A stretch of DNA of 11,231 nucleotides. Origin: Microbacteriaceae bacterium UBA1487. GTDB taxonomy: Bacteria; Actinomycetota; Actinomycetes; Actinomycetales; Microbacteriaceae. Made by a program: the position numbers and the translations under genes. The stretch covers positions 94,083 through 105,313 of the forward strand of contig DCRR01000003.1 in the NCBI GenBank assembly GCA_002325245.1, given 5' to 3'. Shown piece after piece: positions 1 through 7,096 of this stretch (position 1 is its first letter; every line of letters begins with the position of its first letter). The notes beneath the pieces were generated by a model, which was not told the DNA's origin, searched no databases, and worked only from the letters and a program-made list of their open reading frames with translations.

Positions 1-1404
1 CGCTCCATCTCGAACGAGGGCCGCTCGCGCGCCGTCGTCGGCGGCCGCAGCGCCCCCGTCGGCGTGCTGAACGAGATCGGCCAGCAGCTCGTCGTCGTGC
101 ACGGCCAGTCGGATCAGATCCGGCTGCGCTCCGCTGCCGCGCAGCGCGAGGCCCTCGATCGCTTCGCGGGCCCCGGCTTCAGCGCCGTGCTGGCCGAGTA
201 CCAGGACGTGTTCCGCCGCTGGCAGACCGCGCAGTCCGAACTCGATGTGCTCGTCGCCGAGCGTGACCGCCGGGAGCGCGAAGCCGAAGAGCTGCGCAAC
301 GCGATGGACGAGATCGAGGCGGCGGCGCCGCAGCGCGGTGAGGACGCCGAGCTGGCGGACCGCGCCGAGAGGCTGAGCAACCTCGAAGACCTGCGCCTCG
401 CGGCGGTCGAAGCGCAGGAGGCGATCTCGGCGCAGTTGAGCGACGACGCGCGCGACGCGACGGTGCTCGTCGAGTCGGCGCGGCGTGCGCTCGACCGCGT
501 CTCGGGACACGACGCCGAGCTCGCGCCCGTGATCGAGTCGCTGGCCGCGGCCCGGTTCGCGCTGGAGGACAGCTCGGCCAAGATCTCGAGCTACCTCGCG
601 GCGCTCGACACCGACGGCGGTCGCGAGCTGGAGACGATTCAGGAGCGCCGCGCGACCCTGGCCGCGCTGGCACGCCGCTTCGGCCCGAGCATCGACGAGA
701 TGATCGACTTCTACGAATCCGGCAGCACCCGACTGCTGGAGCTCGACGGCGACTCGGATCGCATCGACGCGCTGCGCGCCGCCGTGGCCGCGGACTTCGC
801 CCGCGTCGACCAGCTCGCCGAGCAGCTGAGCGTGCGCCGCCGCGAGGCGGCCGAGCGGCTCTCGGCCGCGGTCACCCGCGAACTCGACGCCCTCGCGATG
901 CCCGACGCCCGTCTCTCGATCGAGGTCGCGCCGCGCGATCTTGGCCTCACCGGCCGCGACCAGGTCGCGATCCGCCTGCAGCCGCACCCCGGGGCCGAAC
1001 CGCGCCCGCTGAGCCGCGGCGCCTCGGGCGGTGAGCTCTCGCGCGTCATGCTGGCGATCGAGGTCGTGCTGGCCGGAAGCGATCCCGTTCCCACTTTCGT
1101 CTTCGACGAGGTGGATGCCGGGGTCGGCGGCGCGAGCGCCATCGAGGTCGGGCGGCGACTGGCGCGCCTGGCCGAAACCGCGCAGGTGATCGTCGTCACC
1201 CACCTGGCGCAGGTCGCGGCCTTCGCCACCAACCACCTGACCGTGGTGAAGGGCAGCGACGGCACGATCACCGCGTCGAGTGTGCACCGGCTCGAGGGGG
1301 AGGAGCGCGCCGCCGAGATGGCGCGACTGCTGAGCGGGCTTCCCGACTCCGAGACCGGTCTCGAGCACGCCCGAGAGCTGCTCGGCATGGCTCGCGCGAG
1401 CTGA
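1..1404 (+). CDS. recN: DNA repair protein RecN, 3' part (5' end outside window)
   Basis: RecN is an SMC-like ATPase that acts early in double-strand-break repair. The frame is open from the first base and its first residues already match the family (GRSRA near residues 8-12), so the gene starts upstream and the GTG at 64 is only an internal codon. The fragment is 467 residues; the family is usually about 550-590, so roughly 100 N-terminal residues with the Walker A loop are missing. Visible in order: HGQSDQ at about 34-39, a long charged helical stretch (about 70-300, heptad-like, the expected coiled-coil arm), the ABC signature SRGASGGELSR at 338-348, Walker B with FDE at 368-370 followed by VDAGVGG, and the H-loop THLAQVA with His401. 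It ends in TGA, 73 bp before pyrG. Nothing suggests that it is broken. The family call is very secure. Confidence 0.96.
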   Translation, partial: RSISNEGRSRAVVGGRSAPVGVLNEIGQQLVVVHGQSDQIRLRSAAAQREALDRFAGPGFSAVLAEYQDVFRRWQTAQSELDVLVAERDRREREAEELRNAMDEIEAAAPQRGEDAELADRAERLSNLEDLRLAAVEAQEAISAQLSDDARDATVLVESARRALDRVSGHDAELAPVIESLAAARFALEDSSAKISSYLAALDTDGGRELETIQERRATLAALARRFGPSIDEMIDFYESGSTRLLELDGDSDRIDALRAAVAADFARVDQLAEQLSVRRREAAERLSAAVTRELDALAMPDARLSIEVAPRDLGLTGRDQVAIRLQPHPGAEPRPLSRGASGGELSRVMLAIEVVLAGSDPVPTFVFDEVDAGVGGASAIEVGRRLARLAETAQVIVVTHLAQVAAFATNHLTVVKGSDGTITASSVHRLEGEERAAEMARLLSGLPDSETGLEHARELLGMARAS

Positions 1405-1446
1405 TCTCGGCGACTCGCTCGGCGCGTTCCGGGCGACCTGGGCCAG

Positions 1447-1462
1447 CTCACGGTTTTGTGAG
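1447..1462. repeat. Small inverted repeat in the pyrG promoter region
   Basis: CTCAC at 1447-1451 is repeated as its reverse complement GTGAG at 1458-1462 with a 6-nt spacer. It lies one base upstream of the proposed -10 hexamer, in the -10/-35 spacer. It could be a protein-binding site controlling pyrG, a short hairpin at the end of recN transcripts, or chance. The perfect arms are only five bases, so the evidence is weak. Confidence 0.3.
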
Positions 1463-1463
1463 A

Positions 1464-1478
1464 TACGCTGAAACCCCG
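1464..1478 (+). promoter_or_regulatory. Probable leaderless promoter of pyrG
   Basis: The hexamer TACGCT (1464-1469) fits the actinobacterial -10 pattern TANNNT. Eight bases separate it from the GTG start at 1478, which puts transcription initiation at or within a base or two of the start codon. No Shine-Dalgarno sequence lies in those eight bases (GAAACCCC), and an in-frame TGA at 1469-1471 rules out any start further upstream. Together these suggest a leaderless mRNA. No convincing -35 box is visible. Confidence 0.6.
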
Positions 1479-3208
1479 TGGCGGACATCTCGGGAAGCGT
1501 AGTAACCAAGCACATCTTCGTGACCGGAGGTGTCGTCTCCTCCCTCGGGAAGGGCCTGACCGCCGCGAGTCTCGGAAACCTTCTCACCGCGCGCGGTCTG
1601 CGCGTCGTGATGCAGAAGCTGGATCCGTATCTGAACGTCGATCCCGGAACGATGAACCCGTTCCAGCACGGCGAGGTGTTCGTCACCGATGACGGCGCCG
1701 AGACCGACCTCGACATCGGGCACTACGAGCGCTTCCTCGACATCAACCTCGACCAGGCCGCCAACGTGACGACCGGGCAGATCTACTCCAACGTGATCGC
1801 CCAGGAGCGCCGCGGCGAGTACCTCGGCGACACCGTGCAGGTCATCCCGCACATCACCGACGAGATCAAGCGCCGGATGCGCCTTCAGGCGCAGGGGCCG
1901 TTCGACGGCGAGAACCCGCAGCCCGACGTCATCATCACCGAGATCGGCGGCACCGTCGGCGACATCGAGTCGCAGCCGTTCATCGAGTCCGCCCGCCAGG
2001 TGCGCCACGAGCTCGGCCGCCGCAACGTGTTCTTCGTGCACGTCTCGCTCGTGCCGTTCATGGGCGCCTCGGGCGAGCAGAAGACGAAGCCCACCCAGCA
2101 CTCGGTGGCGACGCTGCGCTCGATCGGGATCCAGCCGGATGCCCTGGTGCTGCGCAGCGACCGCGTCGTCTCGGAGGCCAACAAGCGCAAGATCGCGCTC
2201 ATGTGCGACGTCGCCGAGGAGGCCGTCGTCAACGCGGTCGACGTGCCGTCGATCTACGACATCCCCACGGTGCTGCACGAGCAGGGCCTCGACTCGTACA
2301 TCATGAACGAGCTCGACCTCGAGGCGGGCCCCGTCGTCTGGGATGGCTGGCGCAGCGTGCTGAAGGCCGTGCACGAGCCCAAGCACGAGGTCACGATCGG
2401 CCTCGTCGGCAAGTACATCGACCTGCCCGACGCCTACCTCTCGGTCACCGAGGCGCTTCGCGCCGGCGGCTTCGCCCACGAGAGCAAGGTCAAGCTGCGC
2501 TGGATCCCCTCGGATGAGTGCGAGACGCACGACGGCGCCGCGAAGGCGCTCAGCGACCTCGACGGCATCTGCGTGCCCGGCGGCTTCGGCATCCGCGGCA
2601 TCGAGGGCAAGCTCGGCGCGCTGAAGTTCGCGCGCGAGAACGGCATCCCGACGCTGGGGCTGTGCCTGGGCCTTCAGTGCATGGTGATCGAGTACGCCCG
2701 CGAGGTGGCCGACCTGCCGGGCGCCTCCAGCTCGGAGTTCGACCCCGACACCGAGTTCCCGGTGATCGCGACGATGGCCGAGCAGGTCGACATCCTCGCC
2801 GGCGGCGACCTCGGCGGCACGATGCGCCTGGGCCTCTACGAGGCGGCGCTCACGCCCGGCTCGATCGTCGAGGAGCTGTACGGCTCGCCGATCGCCCACG
2901 AGCGCCACCGGCACCGCTACGAGGTCAACAACCACTTCACCGAGCGGATCGCCGCTGCCGGGCTGCGCTTCTCGGGCACCAACCCGGAGCACGGTCTGGT
3001 CGAGTTCGTCGAGCTGCCGCGCGAGGTGCACCCGTTCTACGTGGGCACGCAGGCTCACCCGGAGCTGCGCTCGCGCCCGAACCGCGCGCACCCGCTCTTC
3101 CGCGGCCTGATCGGCGCCGCGATCGAGCGCCAGAAGGCGTCGCGCCTGTTCGAGGTTCCCGAGAACGACGAGGCCGACGAGACGCACGGCGCGCCGGTCG
3201 AGGCCTAG
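1478..3208 (+). CDS. pyrG: CTP synthase (glutamine-hydrolysing)
   Basis: This cytosolic enzyme converts UTP to CTP using ATP and ammonia from glutamine, the last step of pyrimidine nucleotide synthesis. The 576-residue length fits actinobacterial family members (the E. coli enzyme is about 545). The N-terminal synthetase domain (about 10-285) opens with the hallmark VTKHIFVTGGVVSSLGKG, with P-loop Lys25. The class I glutamine amidotransferase domain (about 305-560) shows the nucleophile elbow GLCLGLQ with Cys396 and the His527/Glu529 pair in the motif HPELRSRP, so the catalytic triad is intact. The start is GTG 1478: an in-frame stop at 1469 excludes longer versions, and a leaderless -10 box sits just upstream. 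An acidic tail (about 563-576) follows the last domain. The Nudix gene starts 6 nt after the stop, suggesting cotranscription. Assignment is certain at family level. Confidence 0.98.
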   Translation: MADISGSVVTKHIFVTGGVVSSLGKGLTAASLGNLLTARGLRVVMQKLDPYLNVDPGTMNPFQHGEVFVTDDGAETDLDIGHYERFLDINLDQAANVTTGQIYSNVIAQERRGEYLGDTVQVIPHITDEIKRRMRLQAQGPFDGENPQPDVIITEIGGTVGDIESQPFIESARQVRHELGRRNVFFVHVSLVPFMGASGEQKTKPTQHSVATLRSIGIQPDALVLRSDRVVSEANKRKIALMCDVAEEAVVNAVDVPSIYDIPTVLHEQGLDSYIMNELDLEAGPVVWDGWRSVLKAVHEPKHEVTIGLVGKYIDLPDAYLSVTEALRAGGFAHESKVKLRWIPSDECETHDGAAKALSDLDGICVPGGFGIRGIEGKLGALKFARENGIPTLGLCLGLQCMVIEYAREVADLPGASSSEFDPDTEFPVIATMAEQVDILAGGDLGGTMRLGLYEAALTPGSIVEELYGSPIAHERHRHRYEVNNHFTERIAAAGLRFSGTNPEHGLVEFVELPREVHPFYVGTQAHPELRSRPNRAHPLFRGLIGAAIERQKASRLFEVPENDEADETHGAPVEA

Positions 3209-3214
3209 GCGACC

Positions 3215-3799
3215 GTGGACCGCGCGCGCTTCGAGTCCGGTCCGGTCGTCGACGTCTCCGACCCCGCCGAGGTGGTGGAGTCGGCCGCCGTCTTCGACGG
3301 CCACATCTGGGATGTGCGCCGGGAGTCGTTCCGCTTCGGCGACGCCGAGCTCACCCGTGACTTCGTCGACCACCCGGGCGCCGTCGCGGTGCTCGCGATC
3401 GACGACGAGGATCGCGTGCTGCTGATCAACCAATACCGGCATCCGGTGCGCGAGCGCGAGTGGGAGCTGCCTGCGGGACTTCTCGACGTGGCGGGCGAGC
3501 CGCCGCTCGAAGCCGCGCAGCGCGAGCTCGCCGAAGAGGCCGACCTGCAGGCCGCCGAGTGGAGCGAACTCGTCATCTTCCACACCAGCCCCGGCGGCAG
3601 CAACGAGCTCCTGCACGTCTTCGAGGCGCGCGGCCTGAGCGATTCGCCCGAGCCGTTCGCCCGCATGGACGAGGAGGCCGAGCTGGTGCCGCGCTGGATC
3701 CCGTTCGCCGAACTCGTGTCGGCCGTGCTCGAGGGGCGCCTGCGCAACTCGATCCTGATCGTCGCGGTGCTGACCGCCCATGCCCGCCGCACCGTCTGA
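3215..3799 (+). CDS. Nudix hydrolase, ADP-ribose pyrophosphatase type
   Basis: The likely role is metal-dependent hydrolysis of ADP-ribose to AMP and ribose 5-phosphate, which limits non-enzymatic ADP-ribosylation. The 194-residue product closely resembles the actinobacterial Rv1700-type enzyme, sharing the stretch ELPAGLLDVAGEPP (84-97). The Nudix core is E95, then R103-E104, then E107-E108 (REXXEE), so the metal-binding residues are present. Two deviations from the textbook box are visible: six instead of five residues between Gly88 and Glu95, which I recall also in Rv1700, and Asp110 where Gly is usual (EEADL). A TSPGGSNE loop (124-131) follows, as expected for the substrate-binding region. 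The start is GTG 3215, 6 nt after pyrG, with no strong ribosome-binding site, so reinitiation after pyrG is plausible. Its last 20 bases overlap xerD. The exact substrate is inferred from family. Confidence 0.88.
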   Translation: MDRARFESGPVVDVSDPAEVVESAAVFDGHIWDVRRESFRFGDAELTRDFVDHPGAVAVLAIDDEDRVLLINQYRHPVREREWELPAGLLDVAGEPPLEAAQRELAEEADLQAAEWSELVIFHTSPGGSNELLHVFEARGLSDSPEPFARMDEEAELVPRWIPFAELVSAVLEGRLRNSILIVAVLTAHARRTV

Positions 3800-4712
3800 C
3801 GCGCGCGCTCAGCTGGAGCGCTTCCTGCGCCACCTGACGATCGAGCGCGGACGCTCGGCGCACACGGTCGCGGCCTATCGGCGTGACCTGGAGGCCCTGC
3901 TGGCCGACCTCGCCGAGGCGGAGGGCGCCGTCCCGGTCTCGACACTGACGCCCGAGACACTGGCCGCGCACACGACCGGGCTGCGCGAGCGCGCCGAGCC
4001 GGTCGCCGCGGCGACGCTGGCGCGCAAGGTCTCGGCGATCCGCGGGTTCACCGGTTTCCTGCTCGAGGAGGGGGTGCTCGAGACCGACCCGGCGGCGAAG
4101 CTGGTCGCGCCCAAGCTGCCGATGCGCCTGCCGAAGGCGCTCACCCTCGACCAGGTGGAGAAGCTGCTGGCCGCCTGCGCGGGCGAGGAGCTGAGCCGGG
4201 TGCGGGATGCCGCGCTGCTCGAACTGCTCTACGCGACGGGCGCGCGCGTCTCGGAGGTGGTCGCCCTCAACGTCGACGACCTGGTGGGCGAGGAGGGCGC
4301 CGCCGAGCACGTGCGGGTGCTCGGCAAGGGCGGCAAGGAGCGCATCGTGCCGGTGGGCAGCTTCGCGCGCGCGGCGCTCGACACCTACCTCGTGCGGGTG
4401 CGCCCCGAGCTCTCGCGCCGCGGTCACGCGACGCCCGCGTTGTTCCTGGGGATGCGCGGCGCCCGACTGTCGCGCCAGAGCGCGTGGCTGGTCATCCGGG
4501 CCGCCGCCGAACGGGCCGAACTCGGCGTCGAGGTGTCGCCGCACAGCCTGCGGCACTCCTTCGCGACGCACCTGCTGGAGGGCGGCGCCGACGTGCGCGT
4601 TGTGCAGGAGCTGCTCGGTCACGCGAGCGTCGCGACGACGCAGATCTACACGCGGGTGACGGCGGATGCGCTGCGCGAGGTGTACCTGACCTCGCATCCG
4701 CGCGCCCGTTAA
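3780..4712 (+). CDS. xerD: Tyrosine recombinase XerD
   Basis: This tyrosine site-specific recombinase works with XerC at dif to resolve chromosome dimers at the division septum. The 310 residues comprise an N-terminal SAM-like core-binding domain (about 10-95, with TIERGRSAHTVAAYRRDL) and a C-terminal catalytic domain (about 115-305). All six catalytic positions are visible: Arg156 (ATGAR), Lys183 (GKGGKER), His255 and Arg258 (HSLRH), His281 (LGHAS) and the nucleophile Tyr290 (TQIYTRV). The 3/23/9 spacing of the last four matches E. coli XerD. The ATG lies inside the Nudix gene (20-nt overlap), suggesting translational coupling. The neighbourhood (pyrG, Nudix, scpAB) is the usual actinobacterial XerD locus, which argues against an integrase of a mobile element. 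A chromosomal XerC paralogue would be needed as partner and is not in this window. Confidence 0.93.
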   Translation: MPAAPSDARAQLERFLRHLTIERGRSAHTVAAYRRDLEALLADLAEAEGAVPVSTLTPETLAAHTTGLRERAEPVAAATLARKVSAIRGFTGFLLEEGVLETDPAAKLVAPKLPMRLPKALTLDQVEKLLAACAGEELSRVRDAALLELLYATGARVSEVVALNVDDLVGEEGAAEHVRVLGKGGKERIVPVGSFARAALDTYLVRVRPELSRRGHATPALFLGMRGARLSRQSAWLVIRAAAERAELGVEVSPHSLRHSFATHLLEGGADVRVVQELLGHASVATTQIYTRVTADALREVYLTSHPRAR

Positions 4713-4736
4713 CCTTCAACCTCTGCTTCAGGTGAA

Positions 4737-4757
4737 CCGCGCGCAACGGGCGCGTGG
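4737..4757 (+). terminator. GC-rich hairpin after xerD, possible terminator
   Basis: Bases 4737-4744 (CCGCGCGC) pair with 4750-4757 (GCGCGTGG) around a 5-nt loop AACGG, giving an 8-bp stem with one G-T wobble, starting 24 nt after the xerD stop. No T-tract follows, so this would be a U-less terminator of the kind often proposed in high-GC actinobacteria. Its position between the two gene groups supports a boundary, but read-through cannot be excluded. Confidence 0.42.
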
Positions 4758-4783
4758 CAACCAGGAGGCGGGGGACACCGACT

Positions 4784-4797
4784 TAGACTCGACACCA
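4784..4797 (+). promoter_or_regulatory. Probable leaderless promoter of the parA-scpAB-rluB-tyrA-cmk-der run
   Basis: TAGACT (4784-4789) fits the TANNNT -10 pattern and lies seven bases before the parA ATG at 4797, so transcription should start at or next to the start codon. The seven intervening bases (CGACACC) contain no Shine-Dalgarno sequence. No recognisable -35 hexamer lies 16-18 bases upstream. This is the same architecture as at pyrG, and it would drive the seven-gene run. Confidence 0.62.
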
Positions 4798-5696
4798 TGC
4801 CAGCGCCACGCGAGGATGTCACCGAGTTGCCGGGCTTCTCCGGCGATCTCGGCAACGCCACGCTCGGCCCCACGGGTCGACCGGTGACGGATTTCAAGCT
4901 GCCGAAGAAGCTGCCCTCACACGGCCCGGCGCGGATCATCGCGCTGTGCAACCAGAAGGGCGGCGTCGGCAAGACCACGACGACGATCAACCTGGGCGCG
5001 GCGCTCGCCGAATACGGCCGCCGCGTGCTCGCGATCGACTTCGACCCGCAGGGCGCCCTGAGCGCGGGCCTCGGCGTGCCGACCCACGACGTGACGACGA
5101 TCTACGATCTGCTGCTCGGCCGCTCGAAGGACACCAAGGCTGCGATCATCGAGACGGCGACGCCGGATCTGCACGTGATCCCGGCGAACATCGACCTCTC
5201 GGCCGCGGAGGTGCACCTCGTCAACGAGGTGGCGCGCGAGCAGATCCTGGCCCGCGTGCTGCGTCAGGTGGCCGACGACTACGACGTCATCCTGATCGAC
5301 TGCCAGCCCTCGCTCGGACTGCTCACCGTGAACGCGCTCACCGCCGCGCACGGCGTGCTGATCCCGCTGGAGTGCGAGTACTTCGCGCTGCGCGGCGTGG
5401 CGCTGCTGATCGAGACGATCGACAAGATCCGCGACCGGCTGAACCCGGCGATCCGCCTCGACGGCATCGTCGCGACGATGTACGACCCGCGCACGCTGCA
5501 CAGCCGCGAGGTGCTGGAGCGCGTGGTCGAGACCTTCGGCGACGCGGCCCTGGAGACCGTGATCGGCCGCACCGTGAAGTTCCCGGATGCGACGGTCGCC
5601 GCCGAGCCGATCACCAGCTTCGCCCCGACGCACGCCGCCTCGGACGCCTACCGTCAGCTCGCGAGAGAACTGGTTGCGCGTGGCGCCGTCGCCTGA
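4797..5696 (+). CDS. ParA/Soj-family ATPase upstream of scpAB
   Basis: This is a ParA-type deviant Walker ATPase of 299 residues, a class that forms ATP-dependent dimers on DNA to position chromosomes or other cargo. Visible motifs: deviant Walker A KGGVGKTTT at 54-62 (signature Lys54, Lys59), Walker A' with DFDPQGALS at 81-89, and Walker B LIDCQPSLG at 166-174, where Gln170 replaces the common Pro. A 45-residue N-terminal extension precedes the fold and contains GPTGRPVTDFKLPKKLP. It matches the Rv1708-like group found beside scpA in actinobacteria. It is not the ParA of the origin-proximal parAB operon: no parB or parS-like site (TGTTTCACGTGAAACA) is present here. Its partner is unknown, and cooperation with SMC-ScpAB is inferred only from the conserved location. 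The ATG is used leaderlessly (promoter just upstream). scpA follows after 4 nt. Confidence 0.9.
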   Translation: MPAPREDVTELPGFSGDLGNATLGPTGRPVTDFKLPKKLPSHGPARIIALCNQKGGVGKTTTTINLGAALAEYGRRVLAIDFDPQGALSAGLGVPTHDVTTIYDLLLGRSKDTKAAIIETATPDLHVIPANIDLSAAEVHLVNEVAREQILARVLRQVADDYDVILIDCQPSLGLLTVNALTAAHGVLIPLECEYFALRGVALLIETIDKIRDRLNPAIRLDGIVATMYDPRTLHSREVLERVVETFGDAALETVIGRTVKFPDATVAAEPITSFAPTHAASDAYRQLARELVARGAVA

Positions 5697-5700
5697 GGCG

Positions 5701-6528
5701 ATGCCGACCACGGAACTGCTGTCGCCCGCGGGTGAAGGCGCCGAGTCCCCCGGCTTCCGTCTGACGCTGTCGAACTTCGACGGCCCCTTCGACCTGCTCG
5801 TGCAGCTGATCAGCAAGCACGAGCTCGACATCACCGAGATCGCGCTGAGCGCGGTGACCGACGAGTTCCTCTCCTACCTGCGCGCGCTCGACTCGGAGGA
5901 CGACCTCGATCAGGCGAGCGAGTTCCTGGTGGTCGCCGCGACCCTGCTCGATCTGAAGATCGCGGGGCTGCTGCCGCAGGGCGAGCTCGTCGACGCCGAG
6001 GATGTGGCGCTGCTGGAAGCGCGCGACCTGCTGTTCGCCCGGCTGCTGCAGTACCGGGCCTTCAAGGAGGCGGCCGCGTGGTTCGGCCAGCATCTCGACG
6101 CCGAGTCGACCCGGCACGTGCGCAACGTGCGCCTCGAGGACCGGTTCCGCCGGCAGACCCCGGAGCTGGTCTGGAACCTCACGGCCGACGACTTCGCGGC
6201 CCTCGCGCTGCTGGCGTTCACCCCGCGCGAGATCCCGGTGGTCGGGCTCGACCACCTGCACGCGCCCCTGATCAGCATCCGCGAGCAGGCCGCGCACGTC
6301 GTGGCGATGCTGCGGCAGGGCGAGCCGTTGAGCTTCCGCCAGCTGGTCGCGGGTGCCGAGCTGAAGGGCGTCGTGGTGGCGCGCTTCCTCGCCGTGCTCG
6401 AGCTGTACCGCCACGCCGCGATCTCTTTCGAACAACTCGAACCGCTGGGCGAGCTGACGCTGCGCTGGACGGCGCAGCACTGGTCGGATGACCAGCTCGC
6501 CCACCTGGGAGCCGACTATGACAACTGA
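5701..6528 (+). CDS. scpA: Segregation and condensation protein A (kleisin)
   Basis: ScpA is the kleisin subunit that bridges the heads of the SMC dimer and binds ScpB, forming the bacterial condensin that compacts and segregates the chromosome. From ATG 5701 it is 275 residues, normal for the family. The N-terminal SMC-neck-binding region has the signature FDGPFDLLVQLI (26-37) and ITEIALSAVTDEFLSYL (44-60), followed by ASEFLVVAATLLDLK (72-86). The C-terminal winged-helix region is about 200-275. The frame is open well upstream inside parA, but those residues (Arg/Ser/Pro-rich) are out-of-frame parA sequence. ATG 5701 lies 4 nt after the parA stop; GTG 5680 (seven more residues, 17-nt overlap) is a possible alternative. 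Neither has an ideal ribosome-binding site, so coupling to parA is likely. The identity is secure; the start is less so. Confidence 0.94.
   Translation: MPTTELLSPAGEGAESPGFRLTLSNFDGPFDLLVQLISKHELDITEIALSAVTDEFLSYLRALDSEDDLDQASEFLVVAATLLDLKIAGLLPQGELVDAEDVALLEARDLLFARLLQYRAFKEAAAWFGQHLDAESTRHVRNVRLEDRFRRQTPELVWNLTADDFAALALLAFTPREIPVVGLDHLHAPLISIREQAAHVVAMLRQGEPLSFRQLVAGAELKGVVVARFLAVLELYRHAAISFEQLEPLGELTLRWTAQHWSDDQLAHLGADYDN
6507..6511 (+). promoter_or_regulatory. Ribosome-binding site deciding the scpB start
   Basis: GGGAG at 6507-6511 lies 6 nt before ATG 6518, good Shine-Dalgarno spacing. It favours 6518 over the in-frame ATG at 6488, which has no comparable motif in front of it. Confidence 0.55.
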
Positions 6529-7096
6529 TCCGAATCTCGACCTCGACCGCCGCCTCGAGGCGATCCTCATGGTGGTGGACGAGCCGCAGTCGGTGATCGC
6601 GCTCGCGACGGCGCTCGGCGCACCCGTGCCCGACGTCCGGCAGGCGATCGAACGGCTCGTCGCCGACTTCGACGGCACGGCTTCCGGCTCGGTGCGGCGC
6701 GGCTTCGAGCTGCGCGAGGTGGGCGGCGGCTGGCGCATCTACGTGCGCGCCGAGCACGACGAGGTGGTGCGCGACTTCGTGCTCACGCAGAGCCCCACCA
6801 AGCTGTCGCAGGCGGCGCTCGAGACGCTCGCGGTGATCGCCTACAAGCAGCCGATCTCGCGCGGATCGATCGCCTCGATCCGCGCTGTCAACGTCGACTC
6901 GGTGGTGCGCACGCTGCTCGGCCGCGGGCTCATCACCGAGGCGTTCACCGACTCCGAGACCGGCGCGATCCACTACGAGACGACGCCGCTGCTGCTCACC
7001 CAGCTCGGCATCAACTCGATCGAGGAGCTGCCGGCGATCTCGCCGCTGCTGCCGGACGGCGCCGACGGCTTCGAGGATGCGGCGGCCCTGCGATGA
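6518..7096 (+). CDS. scpB: Segregation and condensation protein B
   Basis: ScpB binds the ScpA kleisin as a dimer in the SMC-ScpAB condensin. The product is 192 residues, with two winged-helix domains (about 8-85 and 95-165). The diagnostic stretch is LSQAALETLAVIAYKQPIS (96-114) followed by RGSIASIRAVNVDSVVRTLL (115-134). The late motif reads HYETTPLLLTQLG (152-164), where many homologues have YGTT. The start is ATG 6518, supported by GGGAG six bases upstream. It overlaps the scpA end by 11 nt, and an in-frame ATG at 6488 would add ten residues that do not look like the family. The short overlap fits a fixed ScpA:ScpB production ratio, which is inference. The stop overlaps the rluB start as ATGA. 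Confidence 0.94.
   Translation: MTTDPNLDLDRRLEAILMVVDEPQSVIALATALGAPVPDVRQAIERLVADFDGTASGSVRRGFELREVGGGWRIYVRAEHDEVVRDFVLTQSPTKLSQAALETLAVIAYKQPISRGSIASIRAVNVDSVVRTLLGRGLITEAFTDSETGAIHYETTPLLLTQLGINSIEELPAISPLLPDGADGFEDAAALR

Noticed and set aside
64..66. GTG as the recN start
   Set aside because: Conserved RecN sequence (GRSRA) lies before it in the same frame back to base 1, so the gene is cut by the window edge.
1448..3781. Very long open frame (777 codons) on the minus strand opposite pyrG and the Nudix gene
   Set aside because: It is opposite two certain genes, its translation is repetitive in Arg, Ala, Asp, Val, Leu and His with no domain, and GC-rich codons rarely give antisense stops. 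It is a compositional shadow.
3780..4712. Tyrosine recombinase as sign of a mobile element
   Set aside because: No attachment-site repeats, tRNA target or phage genes are nearby, and the neighbours are the standard actinobacterial xerD context.
4763..4768. Perfect AGGAGG upstream of parA
   Set aside because: It is 28 nt from the ATG, too far to serve it, and no start codon follows at the right distance. It would also lie upstream of the proposed transcription start.
5587..5700. Extension of scpA into parA
   Set aside because: The extra residues are Arg/Ser/Pro-rich out-of-frame parA sequence. The kleisin region starts after ATG 5701, with GTG 5680 as the only mild alternative.
6488..6517. 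Earlier ATG for scpB
   Set aside because: It adds ten residues unlike the family, and the better ribosome-binding site precedes ATG 6518.
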